Positions 15,526-24,267 are shown, counted from the first letter of the stretch. The stretch: DNA of 43,444 nucleotides from Pseudomonas sp. RIT623 (GCF_004519305.1 NZ_SOZA01000043.1:1-43444), one strand, 5' to 3'. The notes: generated by a model not told the origin, from the sequence alone. Program-made: numbers and translations.

Positions 15526-16121
15526 ATGTCCGCTGGCGCAGCCACCTGCTGCTGGTGCTGATAACTGCACTGGCCTTGGCTGCCACGCTCACCTGGCGAC
15601 ACTGGACCGCCGGCCCGATCGCCGAAGCCACGCAGCAGTGGAAGGAACGGCAATGGCTGGCGGTGCTTCCCGCAGGCAGTTACGACAACCGTCCACTGGC
15701 CAATCCCTTGCCCTTGGTGCAACCGACCCTGGCGCACAGCCGCCTGCTCGCCGCCTACCGTGCCAGCCTGGCCGGCACGCCGGTGGCCATCCTGCTGCAC
15801 AGCAGCTTCCAGGGCTATGCCGGCCCTGTCGAACTGGCGATCGCCATCGACAGGCAAGGCCGCCTGCTCGGCGTGCATGTGCTCAGGCAACAGGAGAGCC
15901 CAGGGTTGGGCGACCAACTGATCAAACCGACCCTGCATTGGCTGGACCAGTTCACCGGCAAGGCCCTCGACCAAGCCTGGGCGATCAAGCGCGACCATGG
16001 CACCTTCGACCAGATGGCGGGGGCCACGGTGACCTCGCGGGCCGTGATCGATGCGCTGCAAGATGCCCTGCGTTATTTCGATGAGCAGCGCCCGACACTA
16101 CTTGGCGAGGCGACGCCATGA
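15522..16121 (+). CDS. rnfG: RnfG-like FMN-binding subunit
   Basis: A 199-residue protein with one N-terminal membrane helix (about residues 9-25) and a periplasmic FMN-binding domain. The flavinylation motif is at residues 163-172, DQMAGATVTS, with Thr169 as the expected attachment residue; the usual Ser/Thr before GAT is Ala167. The QESPGLGDQL segment before it is typical of RnfG/NqrC. It overlaps rnfD (ATGA) and rnfE (4 bp), so the five rnf genes are tightly coupled. Confidence 0.93.
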   Translation: MNVRWRSHLLLVLITALALAATLTWRHWTAGPIAEATQQWKERQWLAVLPAGSYDNRPLANPLPLVQPTLAHSRLLAAYRASLAGTPVAILLHSSFQGYAGPVELAIAIDRQGRLLGVHVLRQQESPGLGDQLIKPTLHWLDQFTGKALDQAWAIKRDHGTFDQMAGATVTSRAVIDALQDALRYFDEQRPTLLGEATP

Positions 16122-16642
16122 GCGCACAGTGGCTACTGCTAACCGGCCTTGCTCCGCTACTGGGCGCCACCGCCAGCGCGGCCCAAGGTGCGGCTATCGG
16201 CCTGTGCGCGCTCGTGCTCGCAGGCCTGCACCAAGTGCTGATGGCCCCCCTGCGCCGGCATCTCGACAGCAGCACCCTGCCCTGGGCGAACATTGTGCTG
16301 GTGAGCGCCCTGACCACCTGCCTGCTGCTGAGCCTGCGGGCCTGGGCTCTCCCCCTGGCCGTGCAACTGGGCCACTATCCCGCCCTGCTGGCCCTGACCT
16401 GCCTGGCCATCGACCCGCTGCTGCCACAACGTGAACGCTGGCGAGCACTGTGCATCAGCCTTGGCGGCCTGCTGGCAGCCTGCATCACCCTGGGAGCCTG
16501 CCGGCAACTGCTGGCCCATTCGCTTGGCCTGCATATTGCCGAGCTGGCGCCGGGTGCCTTGGTGCTCCTCGGCTTGCTGCTGGGCTTGTACAATCACCTG
16601 CGCCCACGGATCCACCCCTCACGTCGCCAAGGAACCCGTTGA
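16118..16642 (+). CDS. rnfE: RnfE-like membrane subunit (divergent and short)
   Basis: A 174-residue membrane protein related to RnfE/RsxE/NqrD, about 55 residues shorter than the E. coli protein (231). The first family motif GLCPLLAVT reads GLAPLLGAT here, so the cluster-ligating Cys is Ala12. The second, in the PLIVTNCIV region, is retained as Cys95 (ALLALTCLAI). The long hydrophilic C-terminus of E. coli RsxE is missing. It ends 4 bases before nth, the same order as rsxABCDGE-nth in E. coli. Confidence 0.85.
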   Translation: MSAQWLLLTGLAPLLGATASAAQGAAIGLCALVLAGLHQVLMAPLRRHLDSSTLPWANIVLVSALTTCLLLSLRAWALPLAVQLGHYPALLALTCLAIDPLLPQRERWRALCISLGGLLAACITLGACRQLLAHSLGLHIAELAPGALVLLGLLLGLYNHLRPRIHPSRRQGTR

Positions 16643-16646
16643 CCCC

Positions 16647-17285
16647 ATGAATGCCGCCAAACGCCTGGAGATCTTTCGCAGGCTGCATGAAGACAATCCC
16701 GATCCAAAGACCGAACTGGCCTACAGTACCCCGTTCGAACTGCTGATCGCCGTGATTCTTTCGGCCCAGGCCACCGATGTAGGGGTCAACAAGGCCACCG
16801 CCCGGCTGTACCCGGTGGCCAATACACCGCAGGCGATCCATGCCCTGGGCGTGGAAGGCCTGAGCGAGTACATCAAGACCATTGGCCTTTACAACAGCAA
16901 GGCCAAGAATGTCATCGAGACCTGCCGCCTGCTGGTCGAACAACACGGCGGCGAAGTGCCACAAACCCGCGAAGCACTCGAAGCACTGCCGGGTGTTGGG
17001 CGCAAGACTGCCAACGTGGTTTTGAACACAGCTTTCCGCCAGTTGGCCATGGCAGTCGATACGCACATTTTCCGCGTGAGCAACCGTACCGGCATTGCCC
17101 CGGGCAAGACCGTGCTCGAGGTGGAAAAAAAACTGCTGAAGTTCGTCCCCCGAGATTACCTGCTCGATGCCCACCATTGGCTGATCCTGCACGGCCGCTA
17201 TGTGTGCCAGGCGCGCAAGCCACGTTGCGGGAGTTGCCGGATCGAGGACCTGTGCGAGTACAAGCACAAGACCTCGGACGATTGA
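16647..17285 (+). CDS. nth: Endonuclease III
   Basis: A 212-residue base-excision repair glycosylase/AP lyase for oxidised pyrimidines. The helix-hairpin-helix LPGVGRKTA holds the catalytic Lys, VDTHIFRVSNR holds the catalytic Asp, and the C-terminal [4Fe-4S] ligands are in CQARKPRCGSCRIEDLC (C-x6-C-x2-C-x5-C). Length matches E. coli Nth (211). It is 4 bases after rnfE, so it is in the rnf operon. Confidence 0.98.
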   Translation: MNAAKRLEIFRRLHEDNPDPKTELAYSTPFELLIAVILSAQATDVGVNKATARLYPVANTPQAIHALGVEGLSEYIKTIGLYNSKAKNVIETCRLLVEQHGGEVPQTREALEALPGVGRKTANVVLNTAFRQLAMAVDTHIFRVSNRTGIAPGKTVLEVEKKLLKFVPRDYLLDAHHWLILHGRYVCQARKPRCGSCRIEDLCEYKHKTSDD

Positions 17286-17327
17286 GGCGATAGTGAATTA
17301 CGTCCCTGGACGATTGAAAAAATCTTT

Positions 17328-17356
17328 TTTACCCGCCCTGCGAATCCCGTTATAAG
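17328..17356 (+). promoter_or_regulatory. Possible sigma-70 promoter for the PA3496-like gene
   Basis: TTTACC at 17328-17333 and TATAAG at 17351-17356 are 17 bases apart, 34 bases before the start codon. The -10 is good, the -35 is fair. Confidence 0.4.
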
Positions 17357-17389
17357 GACGGCCAATGGCCCTTTGGCTTGGAGTGACGC

Positions 17390-17566
17390 ATGAGCACCGA
17401 TAAAGAAGACCTGACTATCGACGAAGAATTCCAGAGCGTGGACGAAGACGAAGAGCCTCAGGCCGAACCGGCCAAGACCAACCTCAGCAAACGCCGCACC
17501 ATCGACAACATGCTCGAAGAGCGGCGACTGCAGAGACAACTGGCCGATTTCGACTACGACCTGTAA
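17390..17566 (+). CDS. PA3496 family small acidic protein
   Basis: A 58-residue protein starting MSTDKEDLTIDEEFQSVDED. The first half is strongly acidic and the second half basic and helical (SKRRTIDNMLEERRLQRQL), ending ADFDYDL. GGAG is spaced 8 bases from the ATG. P. aeruginosa has a small gene of this kind (PA3496) directly after nth, and NCBI uses the name 'PA3496 family putative envelope integrity protein'; that function rests on little evidence. A good terminator follows. Confidence 0.85.
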   Translation: MSTDKEDLTIDEEFQSVDEDEEPQAEPAKTNLSKRRTIDNMLEERRLQRQLADFDYDL

Positions 17567-17571
17567 CCCTG

Positions 17572-17597
17572 AAAAGCCTCCACCACGGGGGCTTTTT
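17572..17597 (+). terminator. Intrinsic terminator after the PA3496-like gene
   Basis: AAAAGCCTCC, loop ACCAC, GGGGGCTTTT, with one T/G pair and a short T-run. It also faces the converging response-regulator gene. Confidence 0.88.
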
Positions 17598-17606
17598 CAA
17601 TCACAC

Positions 17607-18233
17607 TCAGACCAGCCCATGGCGCTGGGCCAACTCGATGAGGTCGACCAGGGAACGCGCATTGAGCTTGAGCAATAGTCGAGTCTTGTAGGTACTGACG
17701 GTCTTGTTGCTGAGGAACATGCTGTCAGCGATTTCCTTGTTGCTTTTGCCCCGCGCCAGTTGCTGCAACACCATCATCTCTCGCCCAGACAGACGCTCGA
17801 CCATCTCGCTTTCCGTCGCCCCCCCGACACCAGACCGCCCCTTGTGCAACGCCTGGTTGGGGAAGTAGCTATAGCCGGACAGCACTGCCTTGATTGCGCT
17901 GAGCAACTCGGTCAATTCCTGCTGCTTGCATACGTAACCCGCCGCCCCCGCCTGCATGCAGCGCATCGAGAAATGTCCCGGGGTCTGTGATGTCAGTACC
18001 AACACCTTGCTCGCAGGGCTCAGCAGGGCCAGCCGAGCTATCACCTCGAGCCCATCCAGCTTGGGGATCCCGATATCCAGCACAACGATGTCCGGAAGAT
18101 ACTCCCGTGAAAGTTGCAGGGCATCCACACCATTGTCGCTCTCCGCCACCACCTCGTAACCATGCCGTTCCATCAGCATGCGTACGGCCAGGCGAATGAC
18201 CGGGTGATCATCCACGATCAGCACTTTATTCAT
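17607..18233 (-). CDS. LuxR/NarL-family response regulator (orphan)
   Basis: A 208-residue two-component regulator. The receiver domain (1-120) has the acidic pair D8-D9, the phosphoacceptor D53 (VVLDIGIP), the Thr in VLVLTSQ and the Lys in GYVCKQQ. The LuxR-type helix-turn-helix covers about 145-208 (LSGREMMVLQQLARGKSNKEIADSMFLSNKTVSTYKTRLLLKL). The closest pattern I know is the BvgA/EvgA-like group. No sensor kinase is in the window, so the partner is elsewhere. The neighbouring 365-base AT-rich spacer and the membrane protein beyond it may be its targets, but this is only positional. Confidence 0.93.
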   Translation of the reverse strand: MNKVLIVDDHPVIRLAVRMLMERHGYEVVAESDNGVDALQLSREYLPDIVVLDIGIPKLDGLEVIARLALLSPASKVLVLTSQTPGHFSMRCMQAGAAGYVCKQQELTELLSAIKAVLSGYSYFPNQALHKGRSGVGGATESEMVERLSGREMMVLQQLARGKSNKEIADSMFLSNKTVSTYKTRLLLKLNARSLVDLIELAQRHGLV

Positions 18234-18598
18234 GCGATATCCATTGATTCGTTATTTTCAATTCGCCAGGCCACCTTAACCGACCTTGCGGCCGATTAGT
18301 TATGAGGTTTCCCTGACAGATACATCAAAAGAAGAGGACTACAACTATTGAGGATTAATCCTACGCGTACCTATTTCACAACCTGTAATAGATTCATGCC
18401 TGAATTAACCGTCACAAAAATTAACAGCCCCGCTGATGGGATCCAAGTACCGACCCCTTACATAGCTCGCAGGAAATTTCACTTATAGGTACAGGAGAAA
18501 GGTTGAAGGAGATTCATTTCCAATAATGGAAGTGCCTCACACTGCTGTCTGGAAAAGAAACAACGTACAGATGAGCGACGCTCGACCGGATACTCATC
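18234..18598. other. AT-rich 365-base intergenic region
   Basis: No gene is visible. The base composition is clearly AT-richer than the flanks, with many short A/T runs. A perfect 12-base palindrome, AGGATTAATCCT, lies at 18351-18362. It is the common control region of the divergent response regulator and the membrane protein at 18599. I saw no confident promoter pair. Confidence 0.5.
18351..18362. promoter_or_regulatory. Perfect 12-base palindrome, possible operator
   Basis: AGGATTAATCCT is self-complementary and stands between two divergent genes, 118 bases from the response-regulator start. NarL/LuxR-type regulators bind such short inverted repeats, so autoregulation is possible. Confidence 0.3.
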
Positions 18599-19129
18599 AT
18601 GAACCAAGAATCCATTAGTCCCCTGACCCTTATCGCCGTGTTCGCCGGCGTCATCGAAGCCTCGGCACTGGCCTCTCTTCCCTTTCTGAGTGAGCAGAGC
18701 CAGAGTATCTACACTTGGTTTCTGGTGGGGTTTCCGTTTTTCCTGACGGTATTGTTCTTCCTCACCCTCAACTTCAACACCGGCTCATTGTTCGCCCCCG
18801 AGAAACACGAGCCCGGTTCAAGTTGTCAGCCGCCCTCTTCTGCCACCGGCCCAAGCTCCGAACAGACACCGGCACCTCACAGCCCCACGATGCCCGATGA
18901 AGCCATCAGGCCCTCCAGCCACGATCAAGGCGCAATCATCATCGCCATATCAGGTTCAGAGGGCCTCAAGATGATCGAAAACCATGTACTGCGCATGATC
19001 GAGCGCCCACCGCCCTCGGCGCGGCGCTGGGTCCTGTACAACCTGGATGCACGGGTATGCATTCACCTGTCGGTGGAACCTATGCTCGACAACGCCGAAA
19101 CGGCGTTCGACGAGGAACATCAAGCATGA
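18599..19129 (+). CDS. Hypothetical protein with two membrane helices
   Basis: A 176-residue protein. Residues about 8-30 (LTLIAVFAGVIEASALASLPF) and 38-60 (YTWFLVGFPFFLTVLFFLTLNF) are membrane helices. Residues about 70-110 form a Pro/Ser-rich linker (PPSSATGPSSEQTPAPHSP). A small cytoplasmic domain follows (GAIIIAISGSEGLKMIENHVLRMIE, then RRWVLYNLDARVCIHLS). I do not recognise the family. The ribosome-binding site is weak. A bidirectional terminator follows. Confidence 0.75.
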   Translation: MNQESISPLTLIAVFAGVIEASALASLPFLSEQSQSIYTWFLVGFPFFLTVLFFLTLNFNTGSLFAPEKHEPGSSCQPPSSATGPSSEQTPAPHSPTMPDEAIRPSSHDQGAIIIAISGSEGLKMIENHVLRMIERPPPSARRWVLYNLDARVCIHLSVEPMLDNAETAFDEEHQA

Positions 19130-19141
19130 AATCCAGGCATA

Positions 19142-19169
19142 AAAAAACCCGGCACTGGCCGGGTTTTTT
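19142..19169. terminator. Bidirectional intrinsic terminator
   Basis: AAAAAACCCGGC, loop ACTG, GCCGGGTTTTTT. Flanking A and T tracts let it serve both the plus-strand membrane-protein gene and the converging argG. Confidence 0.92.
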
Positions 19170-19183
19170 CTTCAACCGCCTGC

Positions 19184-20401
<1,218 letters not shown>

Positions 20402-20535
20402 GCCATCACTCCACGGGGTTGTACGGAAAGCCGATGATTCTACCGGCCTTGCCGAAAAATTTACAATGGGGCGACAGCTTGTGACGACAAAGCGACAGGA
20501 ATTGTCGAGAGCGCGACCAGCGGTCGCACCCTGGA

Positions 20536-21510
20536 TTATTTCCCTGGCGCGGGCTGCACGGGAAGTGCCGCGGCACCTGCCGGGGCCGCAGCTGCAGGCG
20601 CAGCAGTGGGTGCTGGCGGGGTCTGCACCTGCGGCTGCTCGACGGGCTTCTCCACCGGCGTCACCCGGTCAAGCTGGATGTTGACTCGGCGGTTGCGCGC
20701 ACGGTTGGCTGGCGTGTTGTTCTTGGCCAGCGGGTAGCGTTCGCCATGGAAGCGCACGGTGATCTGCTCATCCGGCACGCCATGGGCCTTGAAGTATTCG
20801 GCCACCGCCAGGGCCCGCCGGCGCGAGGTGTCGCGATTGGTCAGGCGATTGCCGCTGTTGTCGGAGTGGCCATTGAGCTCGATATGATTGACCGACGGAT
20901 CGGCCTTCAGATAGTCGAGGATCACGTCCAGGCGCGCGCGCGCCGAGCTGTCCAGTTCAATGCCGCCACCGGGAAAGCCGACCTGGGTCTGGCGGATCTG
21001 GTCGTAGTTCATCGGCAGCAGCTTGGCCGCGCAGACCTGGTAGTCACTGTAAGCCTTGGCAAAACTCACTGGCATCACATGCACTTCCATGGCCCGCCCG
21101 CCTTCACCGGCGTAGTTGCGCACCACGCTGCTGCGCCCATCGAGCAGGCCGTTGATCAGGCGGCTGGCCTGCCCTTGACTGGAGGTGAACAGCACGCCGT
21201 TGCGGGCCATGCGCACCACACCCAGGTTGATATCGCCGCGCCCGGGCTGCCAGGGCGCCGCCGCGGCCAGCAGGGTGGCGGAGCCAGCCCCCAGCACATT
21301 GCTGTCCGAGCGCAGCTGGAAGGTCGGCTGCTCACCAGCGCGGCGCACGAACTCACCGCTGCCGAAACCGTCGATCGGCTGGATCAGGCGGCATTCGAAC
21401 TGGTTCCCCTCGACTTTCCAGGCGACGTTCTCCACGCGGGTCTGGAAGGTCAATGCCCCAGCCGGGAGGCTGGCGACAAGGGTGAACAGGGCTAGGTAAC
21501 GCTGGCGCAC
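20536..21510 (-). CDS. motY: Sodium-type flagellar protein MotY homologue
   Basis: A 324-residue secreted protein. A signal peptide (RQRYLALFTLVASLPAGA) precedes the MotY N-terminal domain (LTFQTRVENVAWKVEGNQFE, then IQPIDGFGSGEFVRRAGE). About residues 190-285 form an OmpA-type peptidoglycan-binding domain (IELNGHSDNSGNRLTNRDTS and RNRRVNIQL). The last 40 residues are Pro/Ala-rich. MotY associates with the flagellar stator around the motor. The neighbourhood argG-motY-pyrC-rnt equals that of PA3526 in P. aeruginosa. I use the GTG at 21510, which has GGAG seven bases upstream, instead of the GTG at 21522. Confidence 0.9.
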   Translation of the reverse strand: MRQRYLALFTLVASLPAGALTFQTRVENVAWKVEGNQFECRLIQPIDGFGSGEFVRRAGEQPTFQLRSDSNVLGAGSATLLAAAAPWQPGRGDINLGVVRMARNGVLFTSSQGQASRLINGLLDGRSSVVRNYAGEGGRAMEVHVMPVSFAKAYSDYQVCAAKLLPMNYDQIRQTQVGFPGGGIELDSSARARLDVILDYLKADPSVNHIELNGHSDNSGNRLTNRDTSRRRALAVAEYFKAHGVPDEQITVRFHGERYPLAKNNTPANRARNRRVNIQLDRVTPVEKPVEQPQVQTPPAPTAAPAAAAPAGAAALPVQPAPGK

Positions 21511-21640
21511 GGGCGGCTCCACAGATTCTGACGGCTTACCTCAAGGCTATCGGACGCCCGTGGGAAAACTTGATAGCCGTGCTCGACAAGGGGTTTTCCG
21601 GTAGCATTGAGGTCTGAGTTCGACCCGCCTGGAATTCCCA

Positions 21641-22687
21641 ATGTCCGATCGCCTGACCCTCCTGCGCCCCGACGACTGGCACATCCATCTGCGCGATGGT
21701 GCCGTCCTGCCACATACCGTCGGTGACGTGGCGCGTACCTTTGCCCGTGCCATCATCATGCCCAACCTCGTGCCGCCGGTGCGCAACGCCGTCGAAGCTG
21801 GCGCCTACCGCGAGCGCATCCTTGCCGCCCGCCCTGCCGGCAGCCGCTTCGAGCCGCTGATGGTGCTGTACCTCACCGACCGCACCAGCCCCGAGGATGT
21901 CCGCGCGGCCAAGGCCAGCGGCGTCGTGTACGCCGCCAAGCTCTACCCGGCCGGCGCCACCACCAACTCCGACTCGGGCGTGACCAGCATCGACAATATC
22001 TTCCCGGCGATCGAGGCCTTGGCCGAGACCGGCATGCCACTGCTGGTGCACGGTGAAGTCACGCGCAGCGAGATCGACGTGTTCGACCGCGAGAAGCGCT
22101 TCATCGACGAGCACATGCGTCGTCTGGTAGAGCGCTTCCCGACCCTCAAGGTGGTGTTCGAGCACATCACCACCGGCGATGCCGCGCAGTTCGTCAGCGA
22201 GGCCCCGGCCAACGTCGGCGCGACCATCACCGCCCAGCACCTGCTATACAACCGCAATCACATGCTGGTCGGCGGCATTCGCCCGCACTTCTATTGCCTG
22301 CCGATCCTCAAGCGCAACACCCACCAGGTGGCGCTGCTGGATGCGGCCACCAGCGGCAACCCGAAGTTCTTCCTCGGCACCGACTCGGCGCCGCACGCCA
22401 AGCACGCGAAAGAAGCCGCCTGCGGCTGTGCCGGCTGTTACACCGCCTATGCCGCGATCGAGCTGTACGCCGAGGCGTTCGAGCAACGCAATGCCCTGGA
22501 CAAGCTCGAAGGGTTCGCCAGCAAGCACGGCCCGGACTTCTACGGCCTGCCACGCAACACCGACACTATCACCCTGGTGCGCGAGGAATGGTCGGCGCCT
22601 GAAAGCCTGCCGTTCGGCGACACCACCGTGGTTCCCCTGCGCGCCGGTGAAACCTTGCGCTGGCGCCTGCTGGAGGACAACGCGTGA
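21641..22687 (+). CDS. pyrC: Dihydroorotase
   Basis: A 348-residue class II dihydroorotase of pyrimidine synthesis that closes carbamoyl-aspartate to dihydroorotate. Zinc ligands are in DDWHIHLRDG, the carbamylated Lys is in YAAKLYPAGATTNSD, further His residues are in PLLVHGEV and FEHITTGDAA, and the catalytic Asp is in GTDSAPH. Length is typical. The stop overlaps the rnt GTG start (GTGA). Confidence 0.98.
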   Translation: MSDRLTLLRPDDWHIHLRDGAVLPHTVGDVARTFARAIIMPNLVPPVRNAVEAGAYRERILAARPAGSRFEPLMVLYLTDRTSPEDVRAAKASGVVYAAKLYPAGATTNSDSGVTSIDNIFPAIEALAETGMPLLVHGEVTRSEIDVFDREKRFIDEHMRRLVERFPTLKVVFEHITTGDAAQFVSEAPANVGATITAQHLLYNRNHMLVGGIRPHFYCLPILKRNTHQVALLDAATSGNPKFFLGTDSAPHAKHAKEAACGCAGCYTAYAAIELYAEAFEQRNALDKLEGFASKHGPDFYGLPRNTDTITLVREEWSAPESLPFGDTTVVPLRAGETLRWRLLEDNA

Positions 22688-23358
22688 GCGAAGACCTCTA
22701 CGAAGACGACCAGGACAACGCGGTCAGCAGCGGCTCGCGCCACCCGATGGCCGAGCGCTTCCGTGGCTACCTGCCAGTGGTGGTGGACGTCGAAACCGGC
22801 GGTTTCAATAGCGCCACCGACGCCCTGCTGGAAATCGCCGCAGTAACCATCGGCATGGATGAGAAGGGTTTCCTGTTCCCCGAACACACCTATTTCTATC
22901 GGGTCGAGCCCTTCGAAGGCGCGAACATCGAGCAGGCCGCCCTGGAGTTCACCGGCATCAAGCTGGACCACCCGCTGCGCATGGCGGTGAGTGAGGACAG
23001 CGCGCTGACCGACATCTTCCGTGGCGTGCGCAAGGCACTGAAGGCCAATGGCTGCAAGCGGGCGATCCTGGTCGGCCACAACAGCAGCTTCGACCTGGGC
23101 TTCCTCAATGCCGCGGTAGCGCGCAACGATATCAAGCGCAACCCCTTCCACCCGTTCTCCAGCTTCGACACCGCCACCCTCGCCGGGCTCGCCTATGGGC
23201 AGACTGTGCTGGCCCGGGCTTGCCAGAGTGCGGACATCGACTTCGACGGCAAGGAAGCGCATTCGGCGCGCTACGACACCGAGAAGACCGCCGAGCTGTT
23301 CTGCGGCATCGTCAATCGCTGGAAAGAGATGGGCGGCTGGCGCGATTTCAACGACTGA
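22684..23358 (+). CDS. rnt: Ribonuclease T
   Basis: A 224-residue 3'-to-5' exoribonuclease for tRNA end turnover and stable-RNA maturation. DEDDh exonuclease motifs are intact: D35 and E37 in VVDVETGG, GHNSSFDLGFL, and HSARYDTEKTAELF with the catalytic His and Asp. The first 25 residues are acidic and less conserved. The start is GTG at 22684, coupled to pyrC by a 4-base overlap. Confidence 0.97.
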   Translation: MSEDLYEDDQDNAVSSGSRHPMAERFRGYLPVVVDVETGGFNSATDALLEIAAVTIGMDEKGFLFPEHTYFYRVEPFEGANIEQAALEFTGIKLDHPLRMAVSEDSALTDIFRGVRKALKANGCKRAILVGHNSSFDLGFLNAAVARNDIKRNPFHPFSSFDTATLAGLAYGQTVLARACQSADIDFDGKEAHSARYDTEKTAELFCGIVNRWKEMGGWRDFND

Positions 23359-23369
23359 GCTGCAAGCCA

Positions 23370-23436
23370 CAAGCTTCAAGCGACAAGAAAGAGCTGCCTG
23401 CATGCGCCGTGCTTTTCACTTGAGGCTTGAAGCTTG
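23370..23436. repeat. Inverted 11-base repeat after rnt
   Basis: CAAGCTTCAAG (23370-23380) and CTTGAAGCTTG (23426-23436) are exact complements, 45 bases apart, just before the terminator. Variants of this AAGCTTCAAGC sequence are a known kind of small Pseudomonas intergenic repeat. Confidence 0.6.
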
Positions 23437-23440
23437 AGGC

Positions 23441-23473
23441 AAAAAAAACCGGCCACCAGGGCCGGTTTTTTTT
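23441..23473. terminator. Bidirectional intrinsic terminator between rnt and the peroxiredoxin
   Basis: A 14-base arm AAAAAAAACCGGCC, loop ACCAG, and the exact complement GGCCGGTTTTTTTT. It serves both converging genes. Confidence 0.94.
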
Positions 23474-23485
23474 GCGCTTGGCAAA

Positions 23486-24088
23486 TTACAGCTTGCCAGC
23501 ATTCTCGCTCAGGTAGGCGGCAACACCTTCCGGCGAAGCGTTCATGCCCTTGTCGCCTTTCTTCCAGTTGGCCGGGCAGACTTCGCCGTGCTCTTCGTGG
23601 AATTGCAGGGCGTCGACCAGGCGCAGCAGCTCGTCCATGTTACGACCCAGTGGCAGGTCGTTGACGATCTGCGAACGCACGACACCGTTGGTGTCGATCA
23701 GGAAGGCGCCACGGAAAGCCACGCCGCCTTCGGACTCGACGTCGTAGGCCTTGCAGATTTCGTGGGTCATGTCGGCCGCCAGGGTGTACTTGACCTGGCC
23801 GATGCCGCCGTTGTTGACCGGGGTGTTACGCCAGGCGTTGTGGGTGAAGTGCGAGTCGATCGACACGCCGATCACTTCCACGTTGCGGGCCTGGAAGTCC
23901 GGGATGCGGTGATCCAGGGCGATCAGCTCGGACGGGCAGACGAAGGTGAAGTCCAGCGGGTAGAAGAACACCAGGCCGTACTTGCCTTTGATGGCCGAGG
24001 CCAGGTTGAAGCTGTCGACGATTTCGCCGTTGCCCAGCACAGCCGGTACGGTGAAGTCAGGGGCTTTCTTGCCAACGAGTACGCTCAT
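23486..24088 (-). CDS. Typical 2-Cys peroxiredoxin (AhpC/Prx family)
   Basis: A 200-residue thiol peroxidase. The peroxidatic Cys51 is in FTFVCPSE and the resolving Cys171 is in GEVCPANW. The loop NNGGIG at 92-97 is the usual GG(L/V/I)G motif. It reduces hydrogen peroxide and organic peroxides. The start MSVLVGKKAPDF at 24088 has AGGAG upstream; the frame stays open beyond it without family match. In Pseudomonas this second AhpC-like protein lies between rnt and bfd, which fits a link to iron and oxidative stress. Confidence 0.95.
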   Translation of the reverse strand: MSVLVGKKAPDFTVPAVLGNGEIVDSFNLASAIKGKYGLVFFYPLDFTFVCPSELIALDHRIPDFQARNVEVIGVSIDSHFTHNAWRNTPVNNGGIGQVKYTLAADMTHEICKAYDVESEGGVAFRGAFLIDTNGVVRSQIVNDLPLGRNMDELLRLVDALQFHEEHGEVCPANWKKGDKGMNASPEGVAAYLSENAGKL

Positions 24089-24238
24089 TCGATTTCTCCT
24101 GATGAGGGGGTGAAGAAGCTTGCCCGGGTGGAACGCATTCCCCCGGATCCAGCAAAGGTTGACCATCATACACAGCTTTGCGTGACAGGCCGAATCTGTG
24201 CCACCGGTCGCTCAAGCATGGCCCTTTCAGAAAGTGCT

Positions 24239-24267
24239 TTGACAAGCATTCTCATTACCATTACTCT
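24239..24267 (+). promoter_or_regulatory. bfd promoter with overlapping Fur box
   Basis: TTGACA at 24239-24244 and TACTCT at 24262-24267 give a 17-base spacing. GACAAGCATTCTCATTACC (24241-24259), read on the minus strand as GGTAATGAGAATGCTTGTC, matches the 19-base Fur consensus at 15 positions and covers the -35. This fits repression of bfd by iron-loaded Fur. Confidence 0.7.

Noticed and set aside
13291..16642. Frameshift or decay as explanation for the missing Rnf parts
   Set aside because: All five frames are intact, overlap tightly, and keep RnfB cysteines and FMN sites, so loss of function by recent mutation is unlikely.
18571..18618. Short frame of 15 codons overlapping the start of the membrane-protein gene
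   Set aside because: No ribosome-binding site before its ATG and no sign of conservation; a leader peptide cannot be supported.
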